A stretch of DNA of 64,000 nucleotides from positions 979,693 to 1,043,692 of the forward strand of contig JNKP01000001.1 of assembly GCA_000702085.1 (NCBI GenBank), read 5' to 3'. The notes under the pieces are model-generated. The model ran no database searches, had not been told where the DNA came from, and saw nothing but the letters and a program-made list of their open reading frames with translations. The DNA comes from Lachnospiraceae bacterium P6A3 (GTDB lineage: Bacteria; Bacillota; Clostridia; Lachnospirales; Lachnospiraceae). The translations under genes and the position numbers were made by a program. Below are positions 55,169 to 64,000 of the stretch, in pieces (the stretch's first letter is position 1; every line of letters begins with the position of its first letter).

Positions 55169-56887
55169 TTAATCGACTATTCCGAATCCGAAGAAAGTAA
55201 ATCTCTTACTCTTATCGGTTATTCTGATCTCCACATCCCTCTCTTTAACCGGGCCTCCTCTGTGTGCTATGAGCACGTTGCAGTGCTGCCATCCGATTAT
55301 GTGAGGATCTATGGTCAAAACTTTTTCCCCATCGATATAAACTTCTGCAATTCCCACACCGGGATCTGCGGAATCCATATAGCCTACCAGTATTACGGAA
55401 GATTTGATACGTGCCCTAAACACTGCATCTGTATCTCCCTTTCCATCATAGAACCAGTCGCCCTTAAACTCGGGAGTGCCTTTCATATCCAGATCGCGTT
55501 CAACCATCTGAAGCTCATTGCTTTCACCCGTAAAAGCTCCGATGTCGTAACTTAATACGGCAGGACATGAATCTATGTTATATCTGTTTACGAGATATAC
55601 GTTTTCAAATTCTCCGCCCTTGGGAGGTGTGATTCCGGTTATGTCCGCATCACCCGGATCTTTGGCCTCATCCGCTGCCTTAAACAGATTGATAAGTCCG
55701 TCCGCCATAATGCGGTGTCCCACATTCGTAGGATGGTACATGTCATAGAAGAATCTGTTCTTACTTACGACGCCGCCCTCATCGGAGCTTAAATAGAACT
55801 GATCGTAAACCGCATCTTTGATGCTGACCATCGGAAGTTTGTATGCCTCACCCACACACTTTAATCTGTCCTGAAGATTATATCCGTCTACGAATACGGA
55901 ATACAGAAGGATTACCGCAGGCTTCTGAGGAGAGTTGTAAATCTTCCTTACCAGTGAATCGAAGAACTCTCCCTTAGTCTCATCACCTTCATCGTTAACC
56001 GCAAATTCCACGACGACCACATCGGGAGCTTTCTTTCCGTCATCCAGAACATCATGAGCATAACGGAGTATTCCTACCTCGGAAGGAGTTCCGCCCACAC
56101 CGGCCTTTGTATATCCGATGTTGTCTTCATATCCTTTGCCCGCTAAATCACAGAATCCTTTGAATGCATTATATGCATAGCAGTTAACATTGATGGGTAT
56201 GGCTCCCGCACCCTGAGTAATGGAGCCTCCGATAAATGCGACTTCGGTTCTCTCTCCCTTACGTGCTTTCTCAAGAGCCTTCTTGATGCGGTGTACATTA
56301 CCGAGCTGCATCAGAGACTTTCCGATCATCTTCTTGTAATCTGCGCTTCCGGTATCAACTTCCTTATCATCCTTCTGAACAGGTGCTGTATATCCGTCAT
56401 TCAGATAAAAGCATACGGATGCCTTCGCCATGATACCGCCTTCGGGAAATTCAAAACGAATCTGCCCGGGAACATTGTCATCATCCGACCACTCATACTT
56501 CGACAGATCCATTACCATTTCCATTCCGTCGGAATCGATGTCCATGGAAAGAGTCGTTCCGGAATTATAAGGATCCTTCACGCCATACATCTGAAAACAG
56601 AACTTAACATTAACAGGCTCTCCCGATTTCTGAACGGAGACGCCGATGCTGTGTATCTGCTTACGAAAGCCCGCCACGGTATCAAGTTCCTTAAGCATAT
56701 CTTCGTCTTCGACGCTTCCCACAAGCTTTGCGCTTGCCTTAAGTCTTCCGTCGCTTTCAAAGATATACTGGATTCCCTTGCCGTCGGGCATGGGAGATGC
56801 ACAGATATCCTTATCTCTCATTACGTAATAAAACGGTCTTTTGGCAGTGGGGTCTTTGGGTGCCACAGGTCCGCGTGATTCAGACAT
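55169..56887 (-). CDS. SGNH/GDSL hydrolase, probable carbohydrate esterase
   Basis: 572 aa from ATG 56887 (GGAGG 8 nt upstream; the TTG at 56902 lies inside that site). N-terminal beta-sandwich (about 1-185), SGNH domain (about 215-415) and C-terminal beta-sandwich (about 430-572). SGNH blocks: FIGGSITQGAG (Ser), GVGGTPSEVG (Gly), VEFAVNDEGDE (Asn) and DMYHPTNVGHR (Asp/His). No signal peptide, so intracellular. Relatives deacetylate oligosaccharides taken up from plant polysaccharides, which suits a rumen fibre degrader. Starts just before a terminator-separated sirtuin unit. Confidence 0.87.
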   Translation of the reverse strand: MSESRGPVAPKDPTAKRPFYYVMRDKDICASPMPDGKGIQYIFESDGRLKASAKLVGSVEDEDMLKELDTVAGFRKQIHSIGVSVQKSGEPVNVKFCFQMYGVKDPYNSGTTLSMDIDSDGMEMVMDLSKYEWSDDDNVPGQIRFEFPEGGIMAKASVCFYLNDGYTAPVQKDDKEVDTGSADYKKMIGKSLMQLGNVHRIKKALEKARKGERTEVAFIGGSITQGAGAIPINVNCYAYNAFKGFCDLAGKGYEDNIGYTKAGVGGTPSEVGILRYAHDVLDDGKKAPDVVVVEFAVNDEGDETKGEFFDSLVRKIYNSPQKPAVILLYSVFVDGYNLQDRLKCVGEAYKLPMVSIKDAVYDQFYLSSDEGGVVSKNRFFYDMYHPTNVGHRIMADGLINLFKAADEAKDPGDADITGITPPKGGEFENVYLVNRYNIDSCPAVLSYDIGAFTGESNELQMVERDLDMKGTPEFKGDWFYDGKGDTDAVFRARIKSSVILVGYMDSADPGVGIAEVYIDGEKVLTIDPHIIGWQHCNVLIAHRGGPVKERDVEIRITDKSKRFTFFGFGIVD

Positions 56888-56916
56888 TAATACTTCCTCC
56901 AAAACTTTTATTCAGA

Positions 56917-57660
56917 TCAAATATTGATCTGTGAAAAAACTTTTCCGATGGGTGCGGGTATTACAAGATCCGCTCCCGAATCTCTGGCGGTGGGTGCCAT
57001 GTTGATAACAACAAGCTTATCGCCCTTGAAATAATCTATAAGTCCCGCTGCGGGATATACCGCAAGAGAGGTTCCGCCGATGATCAGCACCTGTGCATTG
57101 GATATATAATGAACCGCCGACTGAAGAGTCTCCATATTAAGACCTTCTTCATAGAGAACGACGTCCGGTTTGATATCTCCGCCGCACTTCGAACACTTCG
57201 GAACGGGATCGGTAGAATCCGCGATGTAATCTATATCATAAAACTCACCGCATTTAATGCAATAATTTCTTAAAGTCGATCCGTGAAGTTCCAGAACAGT
57301 CTTCGAGCCCGCAGCCTGATGCAGTCCGTCTATGTTCTGTGTGATGACCGCTCTGACCTTACCTGCCTTTTCAAGCTCGGCCAGTTTTAAATGAGCTGCA
57401 TTCGGTTTTACACCTTTTATGATCAGCTTGTCCCTGTAGAATTTATAGAATTCCGCCGTGTGTCTTACATAGAAGGTATGTGACAGAATGGTTTCGGGAG
57501 GATAATCATATTTCTGATTATACAGACCGTCCACGCTTCTGAAATCCGGAATGCCGCTTTCCGTTGAAACACCGGCTCCGCCAAAAAAGACAATGTTGTC
57601 ATATTTTGCAACTATTTCATTTAATTCCGCTATCTCTTTGGTACAGTCTCTCTCAGCCAT
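56917..57660 (-). CDS. cobB: NAD-dependent protein deacylase, Sir2 family
   Basis: 247 aa. FFGGAGVSTESGIPDFRS binds NAD; TQNIDGLHQAAG and VLELHGS contain the catalytic His region; the zinc ribbon is CIKCGEFYD...CSKCGG; and GGTSLAVYPAAG is the late motif. It removes acyl groups from lysines. It lies 29 bp upstream of the esterase gene and has GGAGG before its ATG. Confidence 0.95.
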   Translation of the reverse strand: MAERDCTKEIAELNEIVAKYDNIVFFGGAGVSTESGIPDFRSVDGLYNQKYDYPPETILSHTFYVRHTAEFYKFYRDKLIIKGVKPNAAHLKLAELEKAGKVRAVITQNIDGLHQAAGSKTVLELHGSTLRNYCIKCGEFYDIDYIADSTDPVPKCSKCGGDIKPDVVLYEEGLNMETLQSAVHYISNAQVLIIGGTSLAVYPAAGLIDYFKGDKLVVINMAPTARDSGADLVIPAPIGKVFSQINI

Positions 57661-57684
57661 GCTTACCTCCTTATCCGCTATTCC

Positions 57685-57718
57685 TAATAAAACGGGCCTT
57701 CCCGGGGGGAAGACCCGT
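57685..57718 (-). terminator. Terminator of glgD copy 2
   Basis: ACGGG-c-CTTCCC and GGGAAG-a-CCCGT (57692-57718) form the stem; on the minus strand TTTTATTA follows. Confidence 0.85.
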
Positions 57719-57735
57719 AAGAACTTATTTACTTA

Positions 57736-58884
57736 TCAAAGGATCTTCTTGTACGCAGGTACAAATACGGGGAATGTCTTGTCTCCCCTTATGGACTTGC
57801 CGGAAGCCACATTGACTTCCTTATCCATGATACAGTATTCGATATCACAATTACCGGCGATCACCGTATCCTGCATCACGATGCTGTTCTTGATACGTGT
57901 TCCCTTGCCGACATGAACTCCTCTGAAGAGTACACAGTTATCGACTTCACCTTCGATAACGCATCCGTCCGCAATCAGTGAATTGGATACCTTGGATCCG
58001 GAGCAGTATCTGGCAGGGTTATCGTCTCTTACGGTGGTATATACATGGAAGCCGTCAAAGAGAGCATTGAGATTCTCGGGATTGAGAAGCTTCATATTCT
58101 CATCGAAGTAACTTACCATATCGGTAATTCTTGCCGAATAACCCTTGAACTCATAACCGCAGATCTTATCTGTTCCGAGCATGGGAGCAAGAACGTCTCT
58201 CTCGTAGAATACATGTCCCTGAGCATATGCTCTTTCGATCTGAGCGATAAGCTTTTCTCTCTCAATCAGATACAGATTCATGGAAAGATTCTGAGGTCCG
58301 TACTCTTTGGAATTCGTATTGATCTGAGTGATCTTATCTCCGTCCATATCGAATGTGTAATACAGGTCTGTGGTCTGGGTTGTCTGCAGATTCATGAATC
58401 CGTAAGGGATGGGCTCGTTCTTATACGCGATGGTCACATCCGCACCGCTCTCCTGATGTGCACGGATCATATCCGCAAAATCAAAATTGTAAGCGATGTT
58501 TGAATCTGTCATGAAGACATACTGCTCTTTGCAGGCCTTGAGGAATTCAACTATGCTTGCAACCGCCTCTACACGGCCGTTGTAAACCTTTATTCCTTTT
58601 TCCGCATAAGGAGGAACGATATTAAGACCGCCGTTCTTCCTCACAAGGTCCCAGGGTCTTCCGCTTCCCAGATGTCTCATAAGAGATCTGTAATTCTTCT
58701 TAACGATTATCGATACATTATCGATACCGCATTCAACCAGTGATGAAAGAGTAAAGTCGATCAGCCTGTATCTTCCAGCAAAAGGAATCGATGCCATCAG
58801 ACGTTCGTTTACAAGTGAGGGAACCTCATTGTCATAGCTGTTGGCAAAAATAATTGCCATTGCATCATGTTTATTCTTCAGCAT
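57736..58884 (-). CDS. glgD: ADP-glucose pyrophosphorylase GlgD-like subunit (copy 2)
   Basis: 382 aa. Overall fold of the family, with [20 protein letters not shown] and C-terminal hexapeptide repeats ([17 protein letters not shown]). The nucleotide-binding glycine loop is lost ([14 protein letters not shown] instead of LAGGQGSRL) and the metal site reads [11 protein letters not shown], so it is almost certainly a non-catalytic regulatory partner. Its start overlaps glgC copy 2 by 7 nt, with GAGGAGG inside glgC. Confidence 0.9.
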   Translation of the reverse strand: MLKNKHDAMAIIFANSYDNEVPSLVNERLMASIPFAGRYRLIDFTLSSLVECGIDNVSIIVKKNYRSLMRHLGSGRPWDLVRKNGGLNIVPPYAEKGIKVYNGRVEAVASIVEFLKACKEQYVFMTDSNIAYNFDFADMIRAHQESGADVTIAYKNEPIPYGFMNLQTTQTTDLYYTFDMDGDKITQINTNSKEYGPQNLSMNLYLIEREKLIAQIERAYAQGHVFYERDVLAPMLGTDKICGYEFKGYSARITDMVSYFDENMKLLNPENLNALFDGFHVYTTVRDDNPARYCSGSKVSNSLIADGCVIEGEVDNCVLFRGVHVGKGTRIKNSIVMQDTVIAGNCDIEYCIMDKEVNVASGKSIRGDKTFPVFVPAYKKIL

Positions 58885-60086
58885 TTTCCGCCCTCCTCAA
58901 CATCTTCCTTGACCATGGCGGTTCCGCCTACACACGCGTTCTTCCCGATCTTAACGCCGGGGCCTACCGTTGCAACATTTTTCTCATTGCCGGGTTCGGG
59001 ATGTTCGCCTACAACGGCACCTGCACCGATAACGGCATCTTCACCGACTATGCAGTGATAGACCCTTGCACCCGCACCTATCTTAACATTGCCCATTACT
59101 ACGGCATCTTCAACAACAGCGCCTTCTTCAACTTCAACGCCCGCAAACAGGATTGAGTGCTTGACGTTACCGAAGATACGGCAGCCGTTTGTGATCATGG
59201 CATTATCTACAACTGCACCTTCCGCAATATACTGGGCGGCCTTACCCGAAGATCTTGAATAGATCTTCCAGTCATCATCGAAAAGATTGATTCCGCTGCT
59301 CTCGGGATTAAGAACCTCCATATTTGCTTCCCAGAGAGATGAGATGGTTCCTACATCCTTCCAATATCCGTTGAAGCGATATGCAAACATCTTCTTTCCG
59401 TCGCGTAAAAGTGCGGGCAGAATGTCATTTCCGAAATCGTTGGATGATTCCGGATTTGCTTCATCAGCTTCAAGATACTTCTCAAGAACATCGAAATTGA
59501 AAATATAGATACCCATTGAAGCCAGATTACTCTTGGGCTCCTTGGGTTTTTCCTGGAATTCGCTTATGCGTCCGTCGGAATCCGTAACCATGAGACCGAA
59601 GCGGCTTGCTTCATCCCAGGGCACTTCCATAACGGCTACGGAAAAGTCTGCTCCCTTTGCTTTGTGGAACTCAAGGAAGTCATTATAATCCTGCTTACAG
59701 ATCTGGTCACCGGAGAGGATTATTACATACTCGGGATCATATCTGCGGAGGAAAGAAAGATTCTGATATATAGCATTTGCGGTTCCCTTGTACCAGTCGG
59801 AACCCTGTGCCTTCTGATATGGAGGAAGGACGTGAACGCCGCCGTGAAGCCTGTCCAAATCCCAGGGCTGTCCGTGTCCGATATATTCATTAAGAACGAG
59901 GGGCTGGTACTGTGTGAGGATACCGACGGTATCAATGCCGGAATTAACACAGTTTGAAAGCGGGAAATCAATGATTCGATACTTTCCGCCGAAAGGAACA
60001 GCCGGTTTAGCCAGCTTATCAGTCAGCGCATAAAGTCTTGATCCCTGCCCGCCGGCGAGGATCATAGCTACCATTTCCTTAGCCAT
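58878..60086 (-). CDS. glgC: Glucose-1-phosphate adenylyltransferase GlgC (copy 2)
   Basis: 402 aa. Motifs [35 protein letters not shown] and [10 protein letters not shown] are intact. At the active-site loop it has [11 protein letters not shown] where copy 1 and the family have GDHIYK, so kinetics may differ. C-terminal beta-helix (about 285-395). GGAG precedes the ATG. With glgD copy 2 it forms a second ADP-glucose pyrophosphorylase operon. Confidence 0.94.
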   Translation of the reverse strand: MAKEMVAMILAGGQGSRLYALTDKLAKPAVPFGGKYRIIDFPLSNCVNSGIDTVGILTQYQPLVLNEYIGHGQPWDLDRLHGGVHVLPPYQKAQGSDWYKGTANAIYQNLSFLRRYDPEYVIILSGDQICKQDYNDFLEFHKAKGADFSVAVMEVPWDEASRFGLMVTDSDGRISEFQEKPKEPKSNLASMGIYIFNFDVLEKYLEADEANPESSNDFGNDILPALLRDGKKMFAYRFNGYWKDVGTISSLWEANMEVLNPESSGINLFDDDWKIYSRSSGKAAQYIAEGAVVDNAMITNGCRIFGNVKHSILFAGVEVEEGAVVEDAVVMGNVKIGAGARVYHCIVGEDAVIGAGAVVGEHPEPGNEKNVATVGPGVKIGKNACVGGTAMVKEDVEEGGKC

Positions 60087-60349
60087 TACGTATCTCCTTT
60101 AAAAGATTTTGTCTTTAAAAGACGTAATTATTTTATCACAAATCGGTAATCTTTCACAATAAAAGACGAGTTTCCACGGAATTTTTGGCAATTTTGTATT
60201 ATTCTCACAGTAATATCATACAATTCGACCGTGACATAATTTTCGAATTACAACTCAACTTTTTATAGGAGTTTCTATATTCTCATGATAAAATGGCATT
60301 TGGGGGTAATTGATACCACGAATCAACAGAACATAACGGAGGATTTAAA

Positions 60350-60523
60350 ATGCTTGTTATCATCATTCTCATACTCGGTCTCTTTATGGCCATCGCACCT
60401 CAGCTTTCTGTTAAGAAAGAATTCCGCGACGATCCCGCTCAGATCAAGAGGATTAGGATCAGCGGCATTGTATTATCGGTTCTTGCAGTAGTTGTTATCG
60501 TAGTCCAGCTTGTACTGGCATAA
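60350..60523 (+). CDS. Small membrane protein, 57 aa
   Basis: A 57-codon frame preceded by GGAGG with 6-7 nt spacing. It encodes MLVIIILILGLFMAIAPQLS, a basic/acidic loop (KKEFRDDPAQIKRIRIS) and a second hydrophobic helix ending VIVVQLVLA, so two membrane helices. No family recognised with certainty. It is alone on the plus strand, closed by a strong terminator. Confidence 0.75.
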   Translation: MLVIIILILGLFMAIAPQLSVKKEFRDDPAQIKRIRISGIVLSVLAVVVIVVQLVLA

Positions 60524-60542
60524 TAAATTACGAATACGCAAA

Positions 60543-60570
60543 AAGGCGGCTTCGATATCGAAGCCGCCTT
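60543..60570 (+). terminator. Bidirectional terminator
   Basis: AAGGCGGCTTCGAT/ATCGAAGCCGCCTT, a 14-bp palindrome with T-rich right and A-rich left flank, between the small membrane protein and the TIR gene. Confidence 0.9.
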
Positions 60571-60578
60571 TATTATTC

Positions 60579-61715
60579 TCACACAGGAATTTCCTTATGG
60601 CAGTATATACATCCGTATTTATTGCGTTCCTGCTCTCTTCCGCAGAATGGGCATTTGATCCTATTTCTCACAAACAGCTCTGCATCGTTCATGATCATGG
60701 CACCGGCCACTATAAAAGGCTTTTTACACTGAGGGCAGATGGCAGCTTCTTTAGAAGGATCCAAGGGAATTACTTTATAGCAATTCGGGCATACTGCTGA
60801 AACAACCTCTTTTTTTTCACCTTTTATTTTAAGCACATAATCCCTGATGTTCTCAGCCATATTAAGTACTGCATCGGGTTCGGTAAGGAGCTGTGCCTGC
60901 TTCTGCCTAAACACCGGTGGAAGATCCTCTATATCATTGCATGCAAAGAACATAAGCTTACGATCATTTGACTCTCTTAGCTTATAAAATCTTGCCCATT
61001 CGTTTCTGACCCATACAGCACTGAAATAATCAGCCTTTGTACCTATAACCGCCATGACAGTGGCACTCTTTAATGCCGCAAATATATAAGGCTCGTAATT
61101 TACACCCAGCTTATCCTGAAGAGTAACTCTGGAAAAGAAAACCTTTAAACCGTAGCTTACAAGTTTTTCGTAAAGCTTAAGGGCAATGTCGCTGTCAGCG
61201 GTACGCTCTCCGGTTTCCTCATCCGTTTCCTTATAACAAATGAAAACGTCATAAGGCTTCTCTCCGGCGGCAATGTTCAGATAGTCATCCTGGATCTTTG
61301 CAATCTCCATTGCGGCATTTTTCAGTTCTTCCTTCTGAGCATCGTCTGCCATGCTCACAGCTTCGGTAAATGATTCGGAATTTAAGATACTTTCATCCTT
61401 AATTCTGTGAAGCGTAGGCATGTACTTGCCGGATGTAGGATCCTGAACATATTCTATTCCGTACTCGCAGAGAGTCTGAGCCCACAATACATCAACATAT
61501 GATCCGTTCTCCGCAAGAATCTCATCATACACTCTGAAGGCTCTGTCAAACTCACACTGCTGCCTGAGCTTATTTGCTCTGTTAAGCAGATCAATATATT
61601 TGCCGGTACTTCCGCTGACAATGTTGGTAGTACCGCAATAATCACATGTACATACGGAATTACCTAATTTAAGAGGTGCTCCGCAACACTGACAACTTAA
61701 TGCTTCTACGTTCAT
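60579..61715 (-). CDS. TIR-domain protein with N- and C-terminal zinc ribbons
   Basis: 378 aa. N-terminal zinc ribbon CQCCGAPLK...CTCDYCG (residues 8-27), helical TPR-like stretch (40-140), TIR domain (about 152-300) starting KPYDVFICYKETD and containing GVNYEPYIFAAL with the putative NADase Glu208, then two C-terminal zinc ribbons (CPNC...CPQC around 309-330 and CPFCG...CIYC). Bacterial TIR domains often hydrolyse NAD and act in immunity. It follows a NUDIX gene by 17 bp on the same strand; AGGAG precedes the ATG. Confidence 0.88.
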   Translation of the reverse strand: MNVEALSCQCCGAPLKLGNSVCTCDYCGTTNIVSGSTGKYIDLLNRANKLRQQCEFDRAFRVYDEILAENGSYVDVLWAQTLCEYGIEYVQDPTSGKYMPTLHRIKDESILNSESFTEAVSMADDAQKEELKNAAMEIAKIQDDYLNIAAGEKPYDVFICYKETDEETGERTADSDIALKLYEKLVSYGLKVFFSRVTLQDKLGVNYEPYIFAALKSATVMAVIGTKADYFSAVWVRNEWARFYKLRESNDRKLMFFACNDIEDLPPVFRQKQAQLLTEPDAVLNMAENIRDYVLKIKGEKKEVVSAVCPNCYKVIPLDPSKEAAICPQCKKPFIVAGAMIMNDAELFVRNRIKCPFCGREQERNKYGCIYCHKEIPV

Positions 61716-61732
61716 TTAATACTCCTGTATAT

Positions 61733-62209
61733 TTACAACAATTCTTTCAGCGCAGTATATTCTCTCAGATACATGCCGCGCCTCATCTCATCGGTAGCCG
61801 CATAGTCCGCATGCTTTGAAAAGATTTCAATGATCTCTTCAACAGACTTCCACCTTGGTTCCATTCCGACTTCGATCTCCCTCTCCGTCAGATTTTGCTC
61901 CGTCTCCCCCGTGATATCTCCGAAGAAATATCTGTTGACCCATTTCCAGTCTTCATAATACTCATCAATCTCAAGAAGACATTCGGAAGGCTTTATCACA
62001 AAGCCTGTCTCTTCCGCGGTTTCCCTGATGACGCATTCCTTCTCATCTTCATCCGCTTCCAGGCCTCCGCCGGGGAGCATCCACTGGTCCGTCCCTGTCT
62101 CATATGATAAAAGCATTTTCCCGTCTTTTATCACAACGGATCTGCAGGCGGTTCTTGTCTTATTCCATTTTCCGAAATAATTGTCACCGACGATATTTAT
62201 GGTTTTCAT
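61733..62209 (-). CDS. NUDIX hydrolase
   Basis: 158 aa. NUDIX box GGGLEADEDEKECVIRETAEETGF (key residues G, E, R-E-x-x-E-E) at about 47-70. N-terminal strand KTINIVGDNYFGKWNKTR resembles MutT/ADP-ribose-pyrophosphatase-type proteins; substrate not determinable. It lies directly upstream of the TIR-domain gene, so the pair may share nucleotide (NAD or ADP-ribose) substrates. Confidence 0.92.
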   Translation of the reverse strand: MKTINIVGDNYFGKWNKTRTACRSVVIKDGKMLLSYETGTDQWMLPGGGLEADEDEKECVIRETAEETGFVIKPSECLLEIDEYYEDWKWVNRYFFGDITGETEQNLTEREIEVGMEPRWKSVEEIIEIFSKHADYAATDEMRRGMYLREYTALKELL

Positions 62210-62267
62210 AGCGAGTCCCCAAACAAACTTTATTTACTATACCATATTTTCGGGTTTTTCATAGACT

Positions 62268-62299
62268 AAAAACTCCCGGAAGTAACCCCGGGAGTCTTG
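62268..62299 (-). terminator. Terminator of the 337-aa gene
   Basis: ACTCCCGG (62272-62279) and CCGGGAGT (62288-62295), followed on minus by a short T-run. Confidence 0.85.
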
Positions 62300-62318
62300 A
62301 AATACACGTTATAACCGA

Positions 62319-63332
62319 TTATTCTTCGTCATTTTCAGGTAATTCGGAAGATTCTTCCGGTTCGGGCAGAGTTTCAACAAATCCGATAAGCACCTGCAGT
62401 CCATCGGGATTATCCACATAATATACATCTTCCCCGTGTATAAGATACCGCCCGACTATAGTGTATTCATTCGTATATCCGTTTTTATCCGTAAACGACA
62501 GTACCGTATAATTTTCTGCCATAGCCAGTTCCGGGCGGGCTTCTTCCACTTCCGTAAGCCTAAGTTCATGGATTGCATCAACAAATGCTCTTACCTCTCC
62601 GGCATCGTCAGAATGATACTCAATTTCATTACCGAAGTCTGAAGAATAAATATCCACAGAAGTCAAACTGGGTTCAAGGCAGTACAGAAAATACTCACTG
62701 TCGAGAGTTGAATTTCCTATCACAAAGATATATTTTCCTGAGGGATCATAATAGATCGGCACCAAACAAGAAGCCTCCTCAGTGACCCACATGCCTCCTT
62801 CGGAAGCATTGAAGGGGTAGGTGCACGATCTGGTTATATCTATCTCCCATTCCCTGACATCAGGATAAGCATAGTAAGGAATCCTTACAATACAGACTTC
62901 ACCGTATCCGTCATCTGTATACCTTATCTCTCCAAATTCAGAAAAACGGTTGCAGAATTCATGGAATTCTTCGTCGGAAGATTCAACCTTCAGATCACAG
63001 TCACAGATGTATCCATCAGCCCAAAGCCGTTCTCCATTGGTATCGTATCTGCTGTGTAATCTGCCTCCGATGAAATCATAATCCGTTCCGAGCAGGATGA
63101 TCCCACGGTTTGCAATATATTCCGGCACCTCAGCCTGTGCAGTATACTCAATAGGATTACCGGTGACAGTCCCGTCTGTAATATCATCAGTCTCATTATC
63201 ATAAAGATCCTGACTGTCGACATTTTCATGTTTTTGGGAAAGTTTCATGAATAAAGGAATAACTATGAAAAAGATAATGATAATAAGAAAAAGTATTATC
63301 AATATCTTTGTGAAAACAGAAATTTTCTTCAT
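62319..63332 (-). CDS. Membrane-anchored hypothetical protein
   Basis: 337 aa, not recognised. One N-terminal helix (about 10-30: LIILFLIIIIFFIVIPLFM), then an Asp/Glu-rich extracytoplasmic region of about 300 residues with beta-rich pattern and a Glu-rich C-terminus (LPEPEESSELPENDEE). No catalytic motif seen. It is a single-gene unit between terminators, next to tRNA genes. Confidence 0.7.
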   Translation of the reverse strand: MKKISVFTKILIILFLIIIIFFIVIPLFMKLSQKHENVDSQDLYDNETDDITDGTVTGNPIEYTAQAEVPEYIANRGIILLGTDYDFIGGRLHSRYDTNGERLWADGYICDCDLKVESSDEEFHEFCNRFSEFGEIRYTDDGYGEVCIVRIPYYAYPDVREWEIDITRSCTYPFNASEGGMWVTEEASCLVPIYYDPSGKYIFVIGNSTLDSEYFLYCLEPSLTSVDIYSSDFGNEIEYHSDDAGEVRAFVDAIHELRLTEVEEARPELAMAENYTVLSFTDKNGYTNEYTIVGRYLIHGEDVYYVDNPDGLQVLIGFVETLPEPEESSELPENDEE

Positions 63333-63417
63333 ATTTTGATCCTCATAAAAATTTCTCCGTTACATCTGTAATGACGAAGAAATAAAGCCTCCGGTCACTT
63401 AAACATTAACATGAAAA

Positions 63418-63449
63418 CAAAAAAAGATACACCCGGTAACGAGTGTATC
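63418..63449 (-). terminator. Terminator after tRNA-Cys
   Basis: GATACACTCG/CGGGTGTATC 10-bp stem (63426-63449) followed on minus by T7-T8. Confidence 0.92.
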
Positions 63450-63454
63450 CTGAG

Positions 63455-63525
63455 AGGTGCCAGACGGATTTGAACCGCCGATCAGGGAGTTGCAGTCCCA
63501 TGCCTTACCACTTGGCTATGGCACC
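63455..63525 (-). tRNA. tRNA-Cys (GCA)
   Basis: 71-nt cloverleaf starting GGTGCCATAGCCAAGTGGTA; anticodon loop CTGCAAC gives GCA; TPsiC arm GGTTCGAATCC; acceptor end GGCACC with the tRNA-Cys-specific discriminator U. CCA is not encoded. Confidence 0.97.
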
Positions 63526-63540
63526 ATATTTATTTGGTAG

Positions 63541-63613
63541 CTCCCCGAGTAGGACTCGAACCTACGACACTTCGGTTAACAGCCGAATGCTCTACCGACT
63601 GAGCTATCGAGGA
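63541..63613 (-). tRNA. tRNA-Asn (GUU)
   Basis: 73-nt cloverleaf starting TCCTCGATAGCTCAGTCGGT; anticodon loop CTGTTAA gives GTT; TPsiC arm GGTTCGAGTCC; acceptor stem TCCTCGA/TCGGGGA, discriminator G. CCA is not encoded. 15 bp upstream of tRNA-Cys. Confidence 0.97.
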
Positions 63614-63656
63614 ATATTTAAACCAGCCACAAAAACTAGTTTATTATAAAACAAAA

Positions 63657-63672
63657 TCCCTGTAAACAGGGA
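63657..63672 (-). terminator. Hairpin between 23S and tRNA-Asn, possible terminator
   Basis: TCCCTG-TAAA-CAGGGA followed on minus by TTTTGTTTT, then TATAAT, which could serve as -10 for the tRNA pair. Confidence 0.6.
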
Positions 63673-63730
63673 ATTTTTGCTTCTTCAAAACCGAATCCGA
63701 ACTAATCAAATCATCCATCTTGGCAACAAC

Positions 63731-64000
<270 letters not shown>

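Noticed and set aside
60579..62209. A Thoeris or other known anti-phage system
   Set aside because: A TIR gene is present, but no ThsA-type SLOG/SIR2 effector or other known partner; the sirtuin at 56917 is a typical housekeeping deacylase on a separate unit.

Overview
The window reads as a low-to-mid GC, anaerobic, fermentative Firmicute, most likely a Lachnospiraceae of the Butyrivibrio/Pseudobutyrivibrio type (rumen or gut). This rests on gene content and arrangement, not on a database search. The markers are GlgC/GlgD pairs, a pyruvate formate-lyase (PFL) locus with its activase, an F-type ATP synthase whose c subunit has a Na+-type signature, QueT behind a preQ1 riboswitch, BirA-type operators at bioY, a MecA/GdpP/L9/DnaB neighbourhood, BceAB/BceRS-type genes, and many strong GGAGG ribosome binding sites.

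Layout. 0-3 kb (minus): partial pth, then a first glgC-glgD pair. 3-4 kb (plus): bioY behind two tandem BirA-like sites. 4-9.9 kb (minus): a two-gene unit (DUF4003 and an unknown) followed by an ABC transporter with a two-component system. 10-15 kb (minus): prs, a DnaI-like helicase loader, a DnaD-like initiator, a DnaA-box-like cluster and murC. 15-17 kb (plus): preQ1 riboswitch-queT and a transglutaminase lipoprotein. 17-21.6 kb (minus): a redox cluster with a NapH-like ferredoxin, a 49-aa CXXC peptide, a TlpA-like thioredoxin and a large membrane-anchored protein. 21.6-28.8 kb (minus): the complete atp operon. 29.5-38.6 kb (minus): a long gene train with a GH18-like hydrolase, sua5, rpiB, upp, dCMP deaminase, an SleB-like hydrolase, yhaO and yhaN. 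38.6-39.4 kb: an 830-bp gene-free stretch packed with GC-rich hairpins, probably a large structured RNA. 39.4-44.2 kb (plus): mecA, gdpP, rplI, dnaB.

44.2-48.1 kb (minus): a ferredoxin and the PFL locus. PFL is genetically split here. The main chain (680 aa, Cys-Cys active site) stops where the glycyl-radical domain should begin, and that domain is a separate 81-aa gene. A 67-aa PFL-like, Cys-rich mini-protein lies between them, and pflA follows. 48.4-55.1 kb: DUF1858, a chemoreceptor with a triplicated sensor domain, rpsF-ssb-rpsR, and a DUF2975/XRE/DUF4173 unit. 55-64 kb: an SGNH esterase, a sirtuin, a second glgC-glgD pair, a tiny membrane protein, NUDIX plus TIR-domain genes, a membrane-anchored unknown, tRNA-Cys, tRNA-Asn and the 3' end of a 23S rRNA.

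The best candidates for something unusual are the split PFL locus with its mini-protein, and the large hairpin-rich RNA-like region at 38.7-39.2 kb. I found no CRISPR array, insertion sequence or prophage.
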